Source: Timaviella obliquedivisa GSE-PSE-MK23-08B | GTDB taxonomy: Bacteria > Cyanobacteriota > Cyanobacteriia > Elainellales > Elainellaceae | Assembly: GCA_019358855.1 (NCBI GenBank) | Contig: JAHHII010000003.1 | Location: 186,001-250,000 of the forward strand | DNA length: 64,000 bases | Direction of reading: 5' to 3' | Part shown: positions 55,542 to 64,000 of the stretch, in pieces | Layout of the letters: each line of letters starts with the position of its first letter | How positions within the stretch are numbered: position 1 is the first letter of the stretch | The notes under the pieces: model-generated | Databases searched by the model: none | The model's input: the letters and a program-made list of their open reading frames with translations, nothing else | Told to the model about the DNA's origin: nothing | Made by a program: the position numbers and the translations under genes

Positions 55542-56366
55542 GGGACGATCGCCCTGGGTTTTCTCTAACTTTCTCTCTAATTCTGTCCAGTTTCCTTGCT
55601 TTATTTGTTCAATCAATTGGTCGATCTCATGGCGGTAGGCATAGAGCGATCGCACCATTTCTGCCTGGTTATATCGTGCCATCATGACTCCTAGCTCTGG
55701 GTTACCGCCGCCGACTCGGCTAGTATCTTTAAAGCCAGAACTCGCAAATTTTTGAGCTAAATCTAAAACAGTTGGGTCAACCTCAGCCATGCAGGCAGAA
55801 ATCAAACTGGCGCTGATCATGACGGGCAGATGGGAGATCCAGGCGACGGCGCGATCGTGATCAGTTGGGTGACACTGGTAGACTTTAGACTGAAGCGACC
55901 GGGCAATCTCAGCCACGACTTCTACTGCGGCAGGTGGAGTCTTAGAGGTGGGCGTAAGGACGTAGGCGCGATCGATGAAGAGACCTGAGAGGGCTGCATC
56001 TAGACCACTTTCGGCGGTGCCTGCCATGGGGTGTCCTCCCACAAAGTTTTGCCAGAGGGGCGCGATCGCTTCAACCACAGAAGCTTTAACTGAACCTACA
56101 TCGGTCAGGATAGTCGCGGAGTTTAGGTGAGGGATCAGTTGTTTGACGGTAGATTGCAGGGCTGCAATCGGCGTACAAAGAAAAACGACTTCAGCAGGAG
56201 CAAGGAGGCTCAGTTCTGGGCTGGCTTGGTGAGCGATATTACGGGCGATCGCTGCTTGGCAAGTTTGAGGGCTACGGCTGACACCCAAAATCGTGTGACC
56301 CAGTTGGCGCAGGTCGATCGCCAGGGAGCCGCCAATCAGTCCTAAGCCGACAATTCCAATTTTCAT
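55524..56366 (-). CDS. tyrA: Prephenate/arogenate dehydrogenase TyrA
   Basis: Tyrosine synthesis, oxidative decarboxylation of arogenate (in cyanobacteria) with NADP. The 280 residues start MKIGIVGLGLIGGSLAIDL (Rossmann GxGxxG), then LCTPIAAL, GGHPMAGT and HxPxxxSA-like SHLPVMISASL. The ATG at 56366 overlaps the TGA of queG (ATGA), giving translational coupling. An open extension upstream lies inside queG and is not used. Confidence 0.92.
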   Translation of the reverse strand: MKIGIVGLGLIGGSLAIDLRQLGHTILGVSRSPQTCQAAIARNIAHQASPELSLLAPAEVVFLCTPIAALQSTVKQLIPHLNSATILTDVGSVKASVVEAIAPLWQNFVGGHPMAGTAESGLDAALSGLFIDRAYVLTPTSKTPPAAVEVVAEIARSLQSKVYQCHPTDHDRAVAWISHLPVMISASLISACMAEVDPTVLDLAQKFASSGFKDTSRVGGGNPELGVMMARYNQAEMVRSLYAYRHEIDQLIEQIKQGNWTELERKLEKTQGDRPSFLSR

Positions 56367-57400
56367 TTTGTATTTCTCAAATTTGCTTGAGCATTGCGTC
56401 TGAGCATCCGAGGCTTGATGCGGCGCAAAGCCGAGGCAGGAAATCGTTGGTTCCAATCTTCATCAGTAATCTGGGCGATCGCTTCTAACGTTGGGGCAAT
56501 GTTTTGGGGATAGGGCTGAAATTCGGCAACGTTGGTTTCTTGGGCAAAGCGTTGGTTCCAGGGACAAACATCTTGGCAAATGTCGCAACCTGCAACCCAA
56601 CCCTGGAGATGAGGAGCGATCGTCGGAGGAATTTCTTCGGCTCGGTTTTCAATGGTGTGGTAAGCAATGCAGCGATTTGCATCTACTACAAAAGCGGGGC
56701 TAATAGCTTGGGTAGGGCAAGCTTCAAGGCAGCGGGTGCAGGTGCCACAGTGGGCAGTATGAGGGCGATCGGGGGTGAGTTTAGCGTTGGTTAAGACTTC
56801 GCCCAAAAAGACCCAGGAGCCGTATTTGCGGGTGATAACGTTGCTGTTTTTGGCGATCCAGCCCAGTCCAGCACGTTCTGCCCAAACTTTGTCTTGAATG
56901 GCTCCAGTATCGGCATAGTAACGGGCCTGAATAGAGTCGTTTGGAGTTACGGTTTGGGTTTCGCTCTGAGCTTCTAGCCAAAGGGCTAAGGCTTTTAGCT
57001 TTTTGTGCAAAATCCGGTGGTAGTCGCGTCCCCAGCCATAGCGGGAAATTTTGGCGTATTCTTTGCCAGAGGGGCGATCGTGGGGAGTATAGTAATTGAG
57101 CGCCACACAGATTACAGACTGTACCGAAGGCATTAACAGTCTAATATCTTGCCTCTGAGGATGCTCCATCCAGCCCATATCCGCATGATATCCTGCTGCT
57201 AACCAGGTCGATAGGTGAGTGTTGGCTTCCGAACAAGAGGCACGATCGGCTTCGTCGTTACCGCAAGGGTCGCCCTTCTTCTGATAGTCTACAGGGTTTA
57301 ACTGCTCGTCTGCGATCGAGTCATCAACACTTGCAATTCCTACTAAATGAAACCCTAAATCTAGGGCTTTTTGCTTGACTAAAAGATGCAAATTAAGCAT
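56363..57400 (-). CDS. queG: Epoxyqueuosine reductase QueG
   Basis: Last step of queuosine synthesis: reduces epoxyqueuosine in tRNA, using cobalamin and two [4Fe-4S] clusters. The 345-residue protein has the N-terminal cobalamin region (GYHADMGWMEHP, CVALNYY, YGWGRDYH), and ferredoxin-type motifs CGTCTRCLEACPT and CDICQDVCPWN. It precedes tyrA and overlaps it by 4 bp. An insertion of about 17 residues in the N-terminal region (KKGDPCGNDEADRASCSEA) is unusual for the family. Confidence 0.93.
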   Translation of the reverse strand: MLNLHLLVKQKALDLGFHLVGIASVDDSIADEQLNPVDYQKKGDPCGNDEADRASCSEANTHLSTWLAAGYHADMGWMEHPQRQDIRLLMPSVQSVICVALNYYTPHDRPSGKEYAKISRYGWGRDYHRILHKKLKALALWLEAQSETQTVTPNDSIQARYYADTGAIQDKVWAERAGLGWIAKNSNVITRKYGSWVFLGEVLTNAKLTPDRPHTAHCGTCTRCLEACPTQAISPAFVVDANRCIAYHTIENRAEEIPPTIAPHLQGWVAGCDICQDVCPWNQRFAQETNVAEFQPYPQNIAPTLEAIAQITDEDWNQRFPASALRRIKPRMLRRNAQANLRNTK

Positions 57401-57529
57401 AAAGCACCACCAACCATACTCAAAACTGATAGTTCTCTGGGGTTAAATCCTATCGATTTTGATCCCCAGTAGGAAGTATTTTAGTAATGGCGTTATCGCC
57501 AGCCACATTATCCTGACTCCCTTCTAATT

Positions 57530-58006
57530 ATGAGGTTCTTTCAAAACTTTTTTACGTCTGTTAGAGCCGCTGGCAGCGATGAGAGCTTTTTGGCTGCCCT
57601 GAGGGAAGTAGAAAAATGGGTTTCTAAAATACTCTCGATCGCCATGGTTGGCGTTTTGCTAACTACCGTCGTTGAATTGTTCTTATTTCTAATCAAAGAA
57701 ATTATTTTTAATGATAGCTTTACCGAACCTGACAAGCTCTTCAGCGTGACTATTATTGAAATATTTGGCTTATTTTTAAACGTTTTAATTGCGTTAGAAG
57801 TTCTCGAAAATATCACCGCTTATCTTAAAAACCATACGGTTCAGCTTGAGTTAGTGGTAGTGACTTCTTTAACAGCAGTGGCTCGAAAAATTATTATCTT
57901 TGACTTTGCTAAAGACAATGGCTTTCAGCTAATTGCTTTAGCAACTGCTATTTTTGCGCTTTCTATCAGCTACTGGATTGTTCGGCGCGCGACTCGTCAT
58001 TCGTAG
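57530..58006 (+). CDS. PsiE-like phosphate-starvation-inducible membrane protein
   Basis: A 158-residue protein with four hydrophobic helices (about 36-58, 75-95, 105-125, 133-152). The order and the region LLTTVVELFLFLIKEI fit the PsiE family. Function unknown; no Pho box is evident upstream. Confidence 0.7.
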   Translation: MRFFQNFFTSVRAAGSDESFLAALREVEKWVSKILSIAMVGVLLTTVVELFLFLIKEIIFNDSFTEPDKLFSVTIIEIFGLFLNVLIALEVLENITAYLKNHTVQLELVVVTSLTAVARKIIIFDFAKDNGFQLIALATAIFALSISYWIVRRATRHS

Positions 58007-58149
58007 AGAGTAACAGGATCATGGGGCAGGCTAGACTTTACCACGAATGATAGTTTTGTTAGCATCAATCGTAGTCATAGAAAAACTTTATCCCTTAATT
58101 CTTCGGAAGCTTGCTAAGTTTTAAACTGCCTTAAGTGGAGGTTAGAAAC

Positions 58150-58461
58150 ATGGTCATGATTGCAAAGTTTCCTAAGGTTTTGGTAGTAGCTAGCGTAGTA
58201 TTTTTGACAGGTATGGGGCTTCTGACAGGCTGCGGTCAGCCTTCAGGTCAAGAAGAGTCAGGTAGTCCTCAAACCGTTCAAGAGAACAAAGCGGATCGGG
58301 ATGATGATCCAAATACGCCTCAACAAAATGGGGAGAACGATGATAACGATGAGCAGAACTCTGAGCAGCAAGGACAGGACAACGACGATGACGACGGGGA
58401 TGAGGACGATCGAGATTCTGAGCAGTCGGGGTGGGGTAACAACAATAAGGATGGAGATTAG
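58150..58461 (+). CDS. Small acidic lipoprotein
   Basis: A 103-residue protein: signal peptide with lipobox LLTGC, so the mature chain is lipid-anchored at its Cys. The rest is rich in Asp, Glu, Asn and Gln with runs of Asp (QGQDNDDDDGDEDD), probably disordered and perhaps cation-binding. Start at ATG 58150, with GGAGG 8 nt upstream. Family not recognised. Confidence 0.75.
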   Translation: MVMIAKFPKVLVVASVVFLTGMGLLTGCGQPSGQEESGSPQTVQENKADRDDDPNTPQQNGENDDNDEQNSEQQGQDNDDDDGDEDDRDSEQSGWGNNNKDGD

Positions 58462-58611
58462 GGGGTAAGTTGTTGCCTTTGTCCATTGGGTCTTATAAAC
58501 ATCTACCAGGCGATCAGCATTTGTACCATAAAATCATTTTTGCTGAATAAAGTCAGATCTGCTGGGAACGCATTTCGTATAATGAAGAGCATTCCCTGAG
58601 TAGGCGTAGAT

Positions 58612-60240
58612 ATGTCCACCGCAGAATCCCCAAACTTAGCTGAGGCGATCGCCCATCGTCGCAACTTTGCCATCATTTCCCACCCCGATGCTGGGAAAAC
58701 AACGTTGACTGAAAAGCTGTTGTTGTACGGGGGTGCCATTCACGAGGCAGGCGCAGTCAAGGCGCGGCGAGCACAGCGACACGTCACGTCTGACTGGATG
58801 GCGATGGAACAGCAACGGGGTATTTCGATCACCTCGACGGTGCTGCAATTTGAGTACAGCAACTACTGGATCAATCTGCTGGATACGCCGGGACACCAAG
58901 ATTTTAGTGAAGATACCTACCGTACTCTTGCTGCTGCTGATAATGCGGTCATGCTGGAAGATGCGGCGAAGGGCTTAGAGCCGCAAACTCGCAAGCTGTT
59001 TGAGGTTTGCCGAATGCGGGGAATTCCTATTTTTACATTCTTCAACAAGCTCGATCGCCCTGGGCGTGATCCGTTTGAGCTAATGGACGAAATTGAGAGC
59101 GAATTGGATTTGAAGACCTACGCTGTCAACTGGCCGATTGGCATGGGCGATCGCTTCAAAGGCGTGTTCGATCGTACAACCCGTAAAATTCATTTGTTCG
59201 AGCGTAGTGCCCACGGTAGCCGCGAAGCTACCGAGACGGTGATTGATTTGGGCGATCCCCGCATTGAAGATTTGCTGGAACAGGATCTGTATTACAAGCT
59301 CAAAGAAGATCTAGAGATGTTGGACGGGGCTTGCTCTGAATTTGATTTGGACTTGATTCATCAAGGCAAAATGACTCCCGTGTTTTTTGGTAGCGCCATG
59401 ACTAATTTTGGAGTAGAGCTTTTCCTCAACTCGTTTTTAGACTACGCTCTGAAGCCCGGTTCTCGTCGTAGTACTTTGGGCGACATTACTCCTGAATATC
59501 CGGAGTTTTCAGGATTTGTGTTTAAGCTGCAAGCGAACATGGATCCCAAACACCGCGATCGCATTGCTTTCATTCGCGTCTGTTCTGGCAAGTTTGAACG
59601 AGATATGGTGGTCAGTCATGCTCGCACGGGTAAATCGGTGCGCCTTTCCCATCCTCAAAAGCTATTTGGGCAAGATCGGGAATCGGTGATCGAAGCGTAT
59701 CCTGGCGATGTAATTGGTTTGAATAACCCTGGCGTTTTTGCCATTGGCGACACCATCTTTAACGGGCAGAAAATGGAGTACGAGGGCATTCCTTGTTTTT
59801 CGCCAGAGTTATTTGCTTACCTTAAAAATCCTAACCCTTCCAAGTTCAAACAATTCCGCAAGGGCGTGAACGAATTGCGGGAAGAAGGCGCAGTTCAAAT
59901 TATGTACTCTGCCGATGAAGCTAAGCGCGATCCGATTCTGGCAGCAGTCGGGCAACTGCAATTTGAAGTGGTGCAGTTTCGTCTACAAAACGAGTATGGT
60001 GTTGAAACCATGCTGGAAGCCTTGCCCTATAGCGTTGCCCGTTGGGTCGTGGGTGGCTGGGAAGCGCTGAAAAAGGCAGGTCGTTTGTTCAATACTGTGA
60101 CGGTAAAAGATAGCTGGGGGCGACCTGTATTGCTGTTCCGGAATGAGTGGAACTGTCAGCAGGTGGAGGGCGATCATCCAGAGTTACAGTTGAATGCGAT
60201 CGCGCCTGTGGTGTCTGGGCAAGAGCCTGAGTCGCTATAG
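58612..60240 (+). CDS. prfC: Peptide chain release factor 3
   Basis: GTPase that recycles RF1 and RF2 from the ribosome after termination. The 542 residues contain [19 protein letters not shown] (P-loop), [34 protein letters not shown] and the RF3-specific C-terminal domain ([18 protein letters not shown]). Length and order standard. Confidence 0.97.
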   Translation: MSTAESPNLAEAIAHRRNFAIISHPDAGKTTLTEKLLLYGGAIHEAGAVKARRAQRHVTSDWMAMEQQRGISITSTVLQFEYSNYWINLLDTPGHQDFSEDTYRTLAAADNAVMLEDAAKGLEPQTRKLFEVCRMRGIPIFTFFNKLDRPGRDPFELMDEIESELDLKTYAVNWPIGMGDRFKGVFDRTTRKIHLFERSAHGSREATETVIDLGDPRIEDLLEQDLYYKLKEDLEMLDGACSEFDLDLIHQGKMTPVFFGSAMTNFGVELFLNSFLDYALKPGSRRSTLGDITPEYPEFSGFVFKLQANMDPKHRDRIAFIRVCSGKFERDMVVSHARTGKSVRLSHPQKLFGQDRESVIEAYPGDVIGLNNPGVFAIGDTIFNGQKMEYEGIPCFSPELFAYLKNPNPSKFKQFRKGVNELREEGAVQIMYSADEAKRDPILAAVGQLQFEVVQFRLQNEYGVETMLEALPYSVARWVVGGWEALKKAGRLFNTVTVKDSWGRPVLLFRNEWNCQQVEGDHPELQLNAIAPVVSGQEPESL

Positions 60241-60256
60241 CAGTTCCTATCACCGA

Positions 60257-60475
60257 CTATACATCTGGATGGGACAGGGCATGTTGAATCAGTCTCATCA
60301 ACAGGCGCAATCCTTCATTAAATGACCCAGAATCTGGAAAAATTGTCGCCACATCAGGATCTAACTGGATAGTTAGGGCAGATTTTTTGCGTCCTTGACC
60401 ACATGCTACAACAGAGAGTTGAGTAAAGTCGTATTCAGGGCGTAAATCATCATCCATTTCAAAGGTCTGACTCAT
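60257..60475 (-). CDS. Small antitoxin-like protein
   Basis: A 72-residue protein starting MSQTFEMDDDLRPEYDFTQL, then GQGRKKSALTIQLDPDVATIFPDSGSFNEGLRLLMRLI. The acidic DDDLRPEYDFxxL motif followed by a short ribbon-helix-helix-like stretch is typical of cyanobacterial antitoxins of the BrnA/VapB sort. No toxin gene adjoins it. Start at 60475 with AAAGGA upstream; a longer frame to 60511 exists. Confidence 0.55.
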   Translation of the reverse strand: MSQTFEMDDDLRPEYDFTQLSVVACGQGRKKSALTIQLDPDVATIFPDSGSFNEGLRLLMRLIQHALSHPDV

Positions 60476-60544
60476 GAGCTTTACGTTCCTTTCGGGTAAC
60501 TGAACGGGCACTGATTAGGCTCATGGGATTTGCACAGTCAGTAT

Positions 60545-60644
60545 AAGCGCATAACGGCAGGCGCGTCACCGGACGGCATTGCACTTTGCATCATAACTAA
60601 TTGCATAAACCTCTGTTCCGAGTACACACACTTGTTAGGCGCTT
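60545..60644 (-). repeat. Integron attC-like site
   Basis: Read on the minus strand: AAGCGCCTAAC (60644-60634) and GTTATGCGCTT (60555-60545) pair with one mismatch. The outer left core is GCCTAAC (RYYYAAC consensus), the right is GTTATGC (GTTRRRY, one deviation). Inner segments TACTCGGAAC and GTCCGGTGAC also pair with gaps, as L''/L' boxes do. Span is 100 bp. It follows the stop of the 60645-61067 gene immediately, as in a gene cassette. No integrase gene is in the window. Confidence 0.55.
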
Positions 60645-61067
60645 TTAGTACAGCGTATTTTGAACCATGTTGCCCCACATGGCAGTTCGCTGCAACTCTT
60701 CGTCTTGAAAAATTACTGTACCAAATGTGTCATCCACAATTCGCCTACCGTTTTCGTATACATGAACATGTATTCCTTTTTCTTGCGGACGTTCTGCTGT
60801 CCACAAGACTGCTGGAGTAGATGCCCATATTTCAAATTTTAGTCCAGCATAATCATCTAGGCATAAAGTTCTATCAGGAACAGTATAGGTATTGCTATTA
60901 CTAAACTGATCATGTAATGGCTTGAGTGGAGTGGAAACGATGGGTTCGGTGCTCCAAATGCTGTCGGTTCCACAGTTCCCACAAAAATGCTTTTTGTGGG
61001 GGCTAGTCGCAAAGTCACCTAAATCAAGATGTGGGTAGCCACACTTTTTACACGTAATACAAGACAT
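60645..61067 (-). CDS. Zinc-ribbon protein with IHVH domain, cassette-like
   Basis: A 140-residue protein. N-terminal zinc ribbon with C6xxC9 and C29xxC32. The C-terminal part (about 75-125) has FEIWASTPAVLW and GIHVHVYENGRRIVDDTFGTVIF, shared with the next gene (61122-61775). I do not recognise the family. The stop is at the border of an attC-like site. The gene lacks HIP1 octamers and is AT-richer than its neighbours by eye, which fits acquisition from elsewhere. Confidence 0.65.
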   Translation of the reverse strand: MSCITCKKCGYPHLDLGDFATSPHKKHFCGNCGTDSIWSTEPIVSTPLKPLHDQFSNSNTYTVPDRTLCLDDYAGLKFEIWASTPAVLWTAERPQEKGIHVHVYENGRRIVDDTFGTVIFQDEELQRTAMWGNMVQNTLY

Positions 61068-61121
61068 TGTTCGGTCTTCCTCAATCGACCGGACAAACTC
61101 AAATGCAGCGGGAGGTGTTAC

Positions 61122-61775
61122 CTAAATTCTTGTGATCTCTGGATTTTTAAATAAGCTAAGTTTCTCATTGTAAGAACAAACAATAGCGTCAAAATCTCTA
61201 TCTACAGTCTTATTTACCCTGCTGCTAAATCGCTTGTGTACATGAATTTTGGGAGCCCTTTTTTCGATACACTCTGAGGATAAAGCTGGAGGAAGAGAGC
61301 ACCAAATGCCAATTTCTTCAAAGTCCTTAAACTCTATTTCCAATGGGTTAATTACATAGCTCATCTTGGTGAGATGATTGCTGCATCTCACTTCCCCTGA
61401 TTCAGATGCGGCTGCGTAATCAGCTTTTACCCCCCAGTGTATTTGATGGGTTTTGCAGTACCACCGTTTTGCTCCATTCCGAAACTTGCCAGCAGGAATT
61501 ATCTGACAAGGAAGAATAGCATCATCACCAGAGGCTCCTTCAAACATACCGAAGGCTTCCTCTGAGCTAACTGCAATATTTCCGATCGTTCTGCCTGGAG
61601 CCCAACAAACGGCATCGGCTGCATTATAGTCATCGTGCGAGAAGTCAATGGCTTCTTCGTCACCCAAATTGCGAATGTATTCCTTTTTCGCCACTCCGGT
61701 GCCTTTGTTTGACCACTCACATTCCCAGACTTCAACTTTCTGAGTATCCTTATTAATTCTCCTGGAGTAAAACAT
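61122..61775 (-). CDS. Relative of the zinc-ribbon protein, extended N-terminus
   Basis: A 217-residue protein. The N-terminal 100 residues have no recognised fold (MFYSRRINKDTQKVEVWECEW...). Then CKTH...CSNH (about 108-135), a possible zinc site in the place of the neighbour's ribbon. It ends with EIGIWCSLPPAL and PKIHVHKRFSSRVNKTVDRDFDAIV, aligning with the neighbour's C-terminal domain. So the two adjacent genes are diverged relatives. No attC-like site is evident in the 54 bp between them. No HIP1 octamers. Confidence 0.65.
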   Translation of the reverse strand: MFYSRRINKDTQKVEVWECEWSNKGTGVAKKEYIRNLGDEEAIDFSHDDYNAADAVCWAPGRTIGNIAVSSEEAFGMFEGASGDDAILPCQIIPAGKFRNGAKRWYCKTHQIHWGVKADYAAASESGEVRCSNHLTKMSYVINPLEIEFKDFEEIGIWCSLPPALSSECIEKRAPKIHVHKRFSSRVNKTVDRDFDAIVCSYNEKLSLFKNPEITRI

Positions 61776-61886
61776 ATTTCTCAGAAAATTGATGTTCTAT
61801 CTGTAAGTTCCCAAACAACTTGCTTCACCCGCTGCTAGTGATCTTTTAGACTCAAGCCACCACCGGAACCAAAGCCACATAACAAC

Positions 61887-62558
61887 CTAGTTAAATTGCT
61901 GGCTTAACGTCACTGGATTATGAACTGTGATCTTTTTCTTGTGAATAGAAATCATTTCATCGGTGCGCAAGTCGCCTAGCAAACGAGTCACAGTAACACG
62001 GGTAGAACCGATCGCCTCTGCGATCGCCTGGTGCGAAAGCTTTAAATCGATGGTGATCCCTTCTCCTGTAGGAGTTCCAAAATCTCGGCACAAGATCAGC
62101 AAAAAGCTTACCAACCGCGAACCCATATCTCGGTGTGCCAATGTCTCAATCATCATCTCTGTTTGCAGAATCCGAGACGACAAACCTCGCAGCATAATCA
62201 GGCAAAGTTCGGGGTTGTCTCTGAGTGCTTTTTCAACCTGCTCAATCGGCACTGACAGCAATTCTACGGGGGTGAATGCGACTGCATGGTAGAAGCGATC
62301 GGCTCGTTGCCCCGTAATGAGGGATAGCACGCCAAACACGCTGTTCTCTCGCAGCAGAGCAACCGTGATCTCTTCACCCGCTTCGTAAACCCGCGATAGC
62401 TTCACTGCGCCCTTGACTAAAAAGTAGACTCGCTCTGCCGGATCACCCGGAAAGAAAATCGTTTTGCCGCGATCGAAGGTTTCTAGGATAGGCGGGCAAG
62501 CACTCCCCCCGAGTTGACGGAATACATTCGCTAATGGTCTATCTTGTAACGCTACCAT
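61887..62558 (-). CDS. ntcA: Global nitrogen regulator NtcA
   Basis: CRP-family activator that senses 2-oxoglutarate and controls nitrogen assimilation genes. The 223-residue protein has the cyclic-nucleotide-like effector domain ([57 protein letters not shown]) and a helix-turn-helix [25 protein letters not shown]. Sequence is near-consensus for the family. It is divergent from fabI-ureA; the spacer has repeats and a CRP-type site. No clear GTA-N8-TAC self-binding site was found by eye. Confidence 0.97.
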   Translation of the reverse strand: MVALQDRPLANVFRQLGGSACPPILETFDRGKTIFFPGDPAERVYFLVKGAVKLSRVYEAGEEITVALLRENSVFGVLSLITGQRADRFYHAVAFTPVELLSVPIEQVEKALRDNPELCLIMLRGLSSRILQTEMMIETLAHRDMGSRLVSFLLILCRDFGTPTGEGITIDLKLSHQAIAEAIGSTRVTVTRLLGDLRTDEMISIHKKKITVHNPVTLSQQFN

Positions 62559-62627
62559 GCAGTTTTTCCCTAACAGCGAGCTTAGAACACCAATTAGAAG
62601 GATTCAGAAATAGCCATTAAGCATTTT

Positions 62628-62683
62628 CTAAATTGTTCACTTGTGAACATAATCACACTAAATTGTTCGCGTGTGAACATAAT
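62628..62683. promoter_or_regulatory. Two 26-bp direct repeats with a CRP-consensus site
   Basis: CTAAATTGTTCRCKTGTGAA followed by CATAAT occurs at 62628-62653 and 62658-62683, 30 bp apart. The first copy contains GTTCACTTGTGAAC, an exact 6-2-6 palindrome. TGTGA-N6-TCACA (62642-62657) is a perfect match to the CRP/SyCRP1 consensus. It lies 70-125 bp upstream of ntcA and 300 bp upstream of fabI. The remainder of the 62559-62989 spacer has no gene. Confidence 0.65.
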
Positions 62684-62940
62684 TGTTCCGAGATTTAATT
62701 TCTGTGAGCAACCTCTGACTTTAAAACACTAAACTTAACTTTCGGAGTATTTTACGTATTAAAAATTACATATTTCTTTCTTCATCCGCTTTAGCAGAGA
62801 AAATCAGTAAGAATTTGTCAAAAAGAGAGAAGGGTTCAGTATTCTGCCATGAAATTTAGAGACACAAAGTTTTCCTATCCTTAATCCTGCCTCTATCTCA
62901 TCTTGCCTCTATGCATCTGCACCATTTTTCAGTATTCTCC

Positions 62941-62974
62941 ATAGGTGCGCCAAATTGATAGGTGCGCCAAATTG
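62941..62974 (+). repeat. 17-bp tandem duplication upstream of fabI
   Basis: ATAGGTGCGCCAAATTG occurs twice in succession, 16 bp before the fabI ATG. It creates an apparent longer reading frame upstream of fabI. Confidence 0.85.
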
Positions 62975-62989
62975 CTGGGAGCAACGGAC

Positions 62990-63766
62990 ATGCTGAATTT
63001 GACTGGGAAGAATGCTTTGGTCACGGGGATTGCCAATAACCGCTCGATCGCCTGGGGAATTGCGCAACAGCTTCATGCGGCAGGGGCAAATATTGGGGTG
63101 ACCTATTTACCCGACGAGAAGGGACGGTTTGAAGGGAAAGTCGGAGAACTGGTAGAGCCGTTGAATCCCTCGTTATTTGTGCCGTGCAATGTTCAAAACG
63201 AGGCTCAGGTACAAGCAACTTTCGACACGGTGAAAGAGAAGTGGGGCAAGCTCGATATCCTCATTCACTGTCTGGCGTTTGCTAGTAAAGATGCGCTCGT
63301 GGGAGATTTCAGCAATGTCTCGCGGGAGGCTTTTACTCAAGCACTCGATATCAGCGCCTACTCCTTGGTAAGCCTCAGCCATGCCGCTAAGCCCTTGATG
63401 ACGGCAGGGGGAAGCATCGTAACTATGACCTATGTGGGCGGTGTGAAGGTCATTCCTAACTACAACACTATGGGAATTGCCAAGGCGGCGCTAGAGATGA
63501 ATGTGCGTTACCTGGCGGCTGAAATGGGGGGTCACAATATTCGAGTTAATGGCATTTCGGCAGGACCGATTCGCACCCTGGCATCTTCGGCGGTGGGTGG
63601 AATTTTAGATATGATTCACCATGTGGAGAAGGTGGCTCCGCTGCGGCGGACGGTGACGCAGAAGGAAGTGGGCAATACGGCAGCATTTTTATGTAGCGAT
63701 TTAGCCAGCGGCATTACGGGACAAATTGTATACGTAGATGCTGGTTACGAAATTATGGGAATGTAG
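62990..63766 (+). CDS. fabI: Enoyl-ACP reductase FabI
   Basis: Last reduction of each fatty-acid elongation cycle, NADH or NADPH dependent. The 258 residues show the short-chain dehydrogenase fold with [13 protein letters not shown], and the catalytic Y148...Y158-x6-K165 set ([14 protein letters not shown]). ATG 62990 has GGGAG 8 nt upstream; the earlier GTG-type start lies in a tandem repeat and is unlikely. ureA follows after 7 bp. Confidence 0.95.
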   Translation: MLNLTGKNALVTGIANNRSIAWGIAQQLHAAGANIGVTYLPDEKGRFEGKVGELVEPLNPSLFVPCNVQNEAQVQATFDTVKEKWGKLDILIHCLAFASKDALVGDFSNVSREAFTQALDISAYSLVSLSHAAKPLMTAGGSIVTMTYVGGVKVIPNYNTMGIAKAALEMNVRYLAAEMGGHNIRVNGISAGPIRTLASSAVGGILDMIHHVEKVAPLRRTVTQKEVGNTAAFLCSDLASGITGQIVYVDAGYEIMGM

Positions 63767-63773
63767 GTTAACC

Positions 63774-64000
63774 ATGCAGCTTACTCCTCAAGAAAAAGAC
63801 AAATTGCTGATTTTTACTGCCGCGCTAGTTGCCGAACGGCGGAAAGCTCGGGGCGTTAAGCTGAACTATCCGGAGGCGATCGCCTACATCTCTGCGGCTA
63901 TTCTTGAAGGCGCCAGGGATGGGCGCACGGTTGCCGAACTCATGAGCTTTGGCACAACGCTGCTAACCCGGACAGAAGTCATGGAAGGCATCCCTGAAAT
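63774..64000 (+). CDS. ureA: Urease gamma subunit UreA, 3' end cut
   Basis: The visible 75 residues ([50 protein letters not shown]) are typical of UreA, which normally has 100 residues; the rest lies beyond the window. It begins 7 bp after fabI, on the same strand. Nearby ntcA fits nitrogen control, though no NtcA site can be pointed to. Confidence 0.93.
   Translation, partial: MQLTPQEKDKLLIFTAALVAERRKARGVKLNYPEAIAYISAAILEGARDGRTVAELMSFGTTLLTRTEVMEGIPE

Noticed and set aside
60530-60820. 96-codon plus-strand frame across the attC-like site
   Set aside because: Runs antisense through the site and the zinc-ribbon gene; composition is not protein-like.
60198-62018. HIP1-free interval as proof of horizontal transfer
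   Set aside because: About 1.8 kb without GCGATCGC is noticeable, but gaps of about 1.7 kb also occur around 2.2-3.9 kb and 51.0-52.7 kb in ordinary genes, so it is only weak support.

Overview
The window is chromosomal DNA of a cyanobacterium, probably a filamentous Leptolyngbya/Oscillatoria-like type. Seen directly: the octamer GCGATCGC (HIP1) recurs across genes and spacers, and there are genes for cytochrome f and its Rieske partner (petC-petA), photosystem I PsaC, a Psb32-like protein, a cofactor-assembly-of-complex-C protein and the nitrogen regulator NtcA. The species is an inference; no rRNA gene is present. The left edge cuts an unrecognised gene and the right edge cuts ureA.

Layout. 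1-5 kb: an MFS exporter divergent from a Rieske-type oxygenase, then an alpha-oxoamine synthase (AONS-like) enzyme. 4.8-7.3 kb: hisA and the petC-petA operon, each with a clear hairpin terminator nearby. 7.5-13.1 kb: envelope or lumen proteins (a Cys-repeat protein, two TPR proteins, two pentapeptide-repeat proteins), tRNA-Val(CAC) and a family 9 glycosyltransferase. 13.2-17.8 kb: rlmD-lpxD and glyA. 18.3-29 kb: a GRP-repeat protein, psb32, a DUF3038/DUF4335 pair, glcD, a Cache-HAMP histidine kinase and tldE/tldD. 29-38.4 kb: a lone cytochrome b6-like protein, two membrane proteins, an alpha/beta hydrolase, glutaminase, an M16 double-domain peptidase, a phosphopantetheinyl transferase and a DMT transporter.

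38.4-41.4 kb is an accessory patch of toxin-antitoxin-like genes and debris: a DUF6883/DUF4926-like pair, a HigA-like fragment, two broken ParD antitoxin remnants, an intact hicBA pair, a small gene whose ribosome-binding site lies inside a 13-bp inverted repeat, and nine direct repeats at 20-21 bp spacing. 41.5-48.7 kb is housekeeping (gloA, eno, truB, a Uma2 nuclease, a GH10-like hydrolase, typA). At 48.7-50.9 kb lies the most unusual operon: a ParA-type ATPase fused to an N-terminal HsdR-like PD-(D/E)XK nuclease domain, followed by a degenerate ParB-like protein. 51-60.2 kb is ordinary again (DUF937, psaC, DUF554, a response regulator, a PadR regulator, CCB, queG-tyrA, a PsiE-like protein, a lipoprotein, prfC).

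60.2-61.8 kb is a second accessory patch: an antitoxin-like small gene, an integron attC-like site directly after the stop codon of a zinc-ribbon protein gene, and a second gene sharing that protein's C-terminal domain. The window closes with ntcA divergent from fabI-ureA, separated by a spacer that carries a perfect CRP-consensus site within a 30-bp direct repeat. Four small palindromic (MITE-like) elements are scattered at 15.9, 33.5, 36.5 and 46.5 kb. Three share one terminal sequence, the fourth has different ends around the same core, and one of them supplies the last codons of lpxD.
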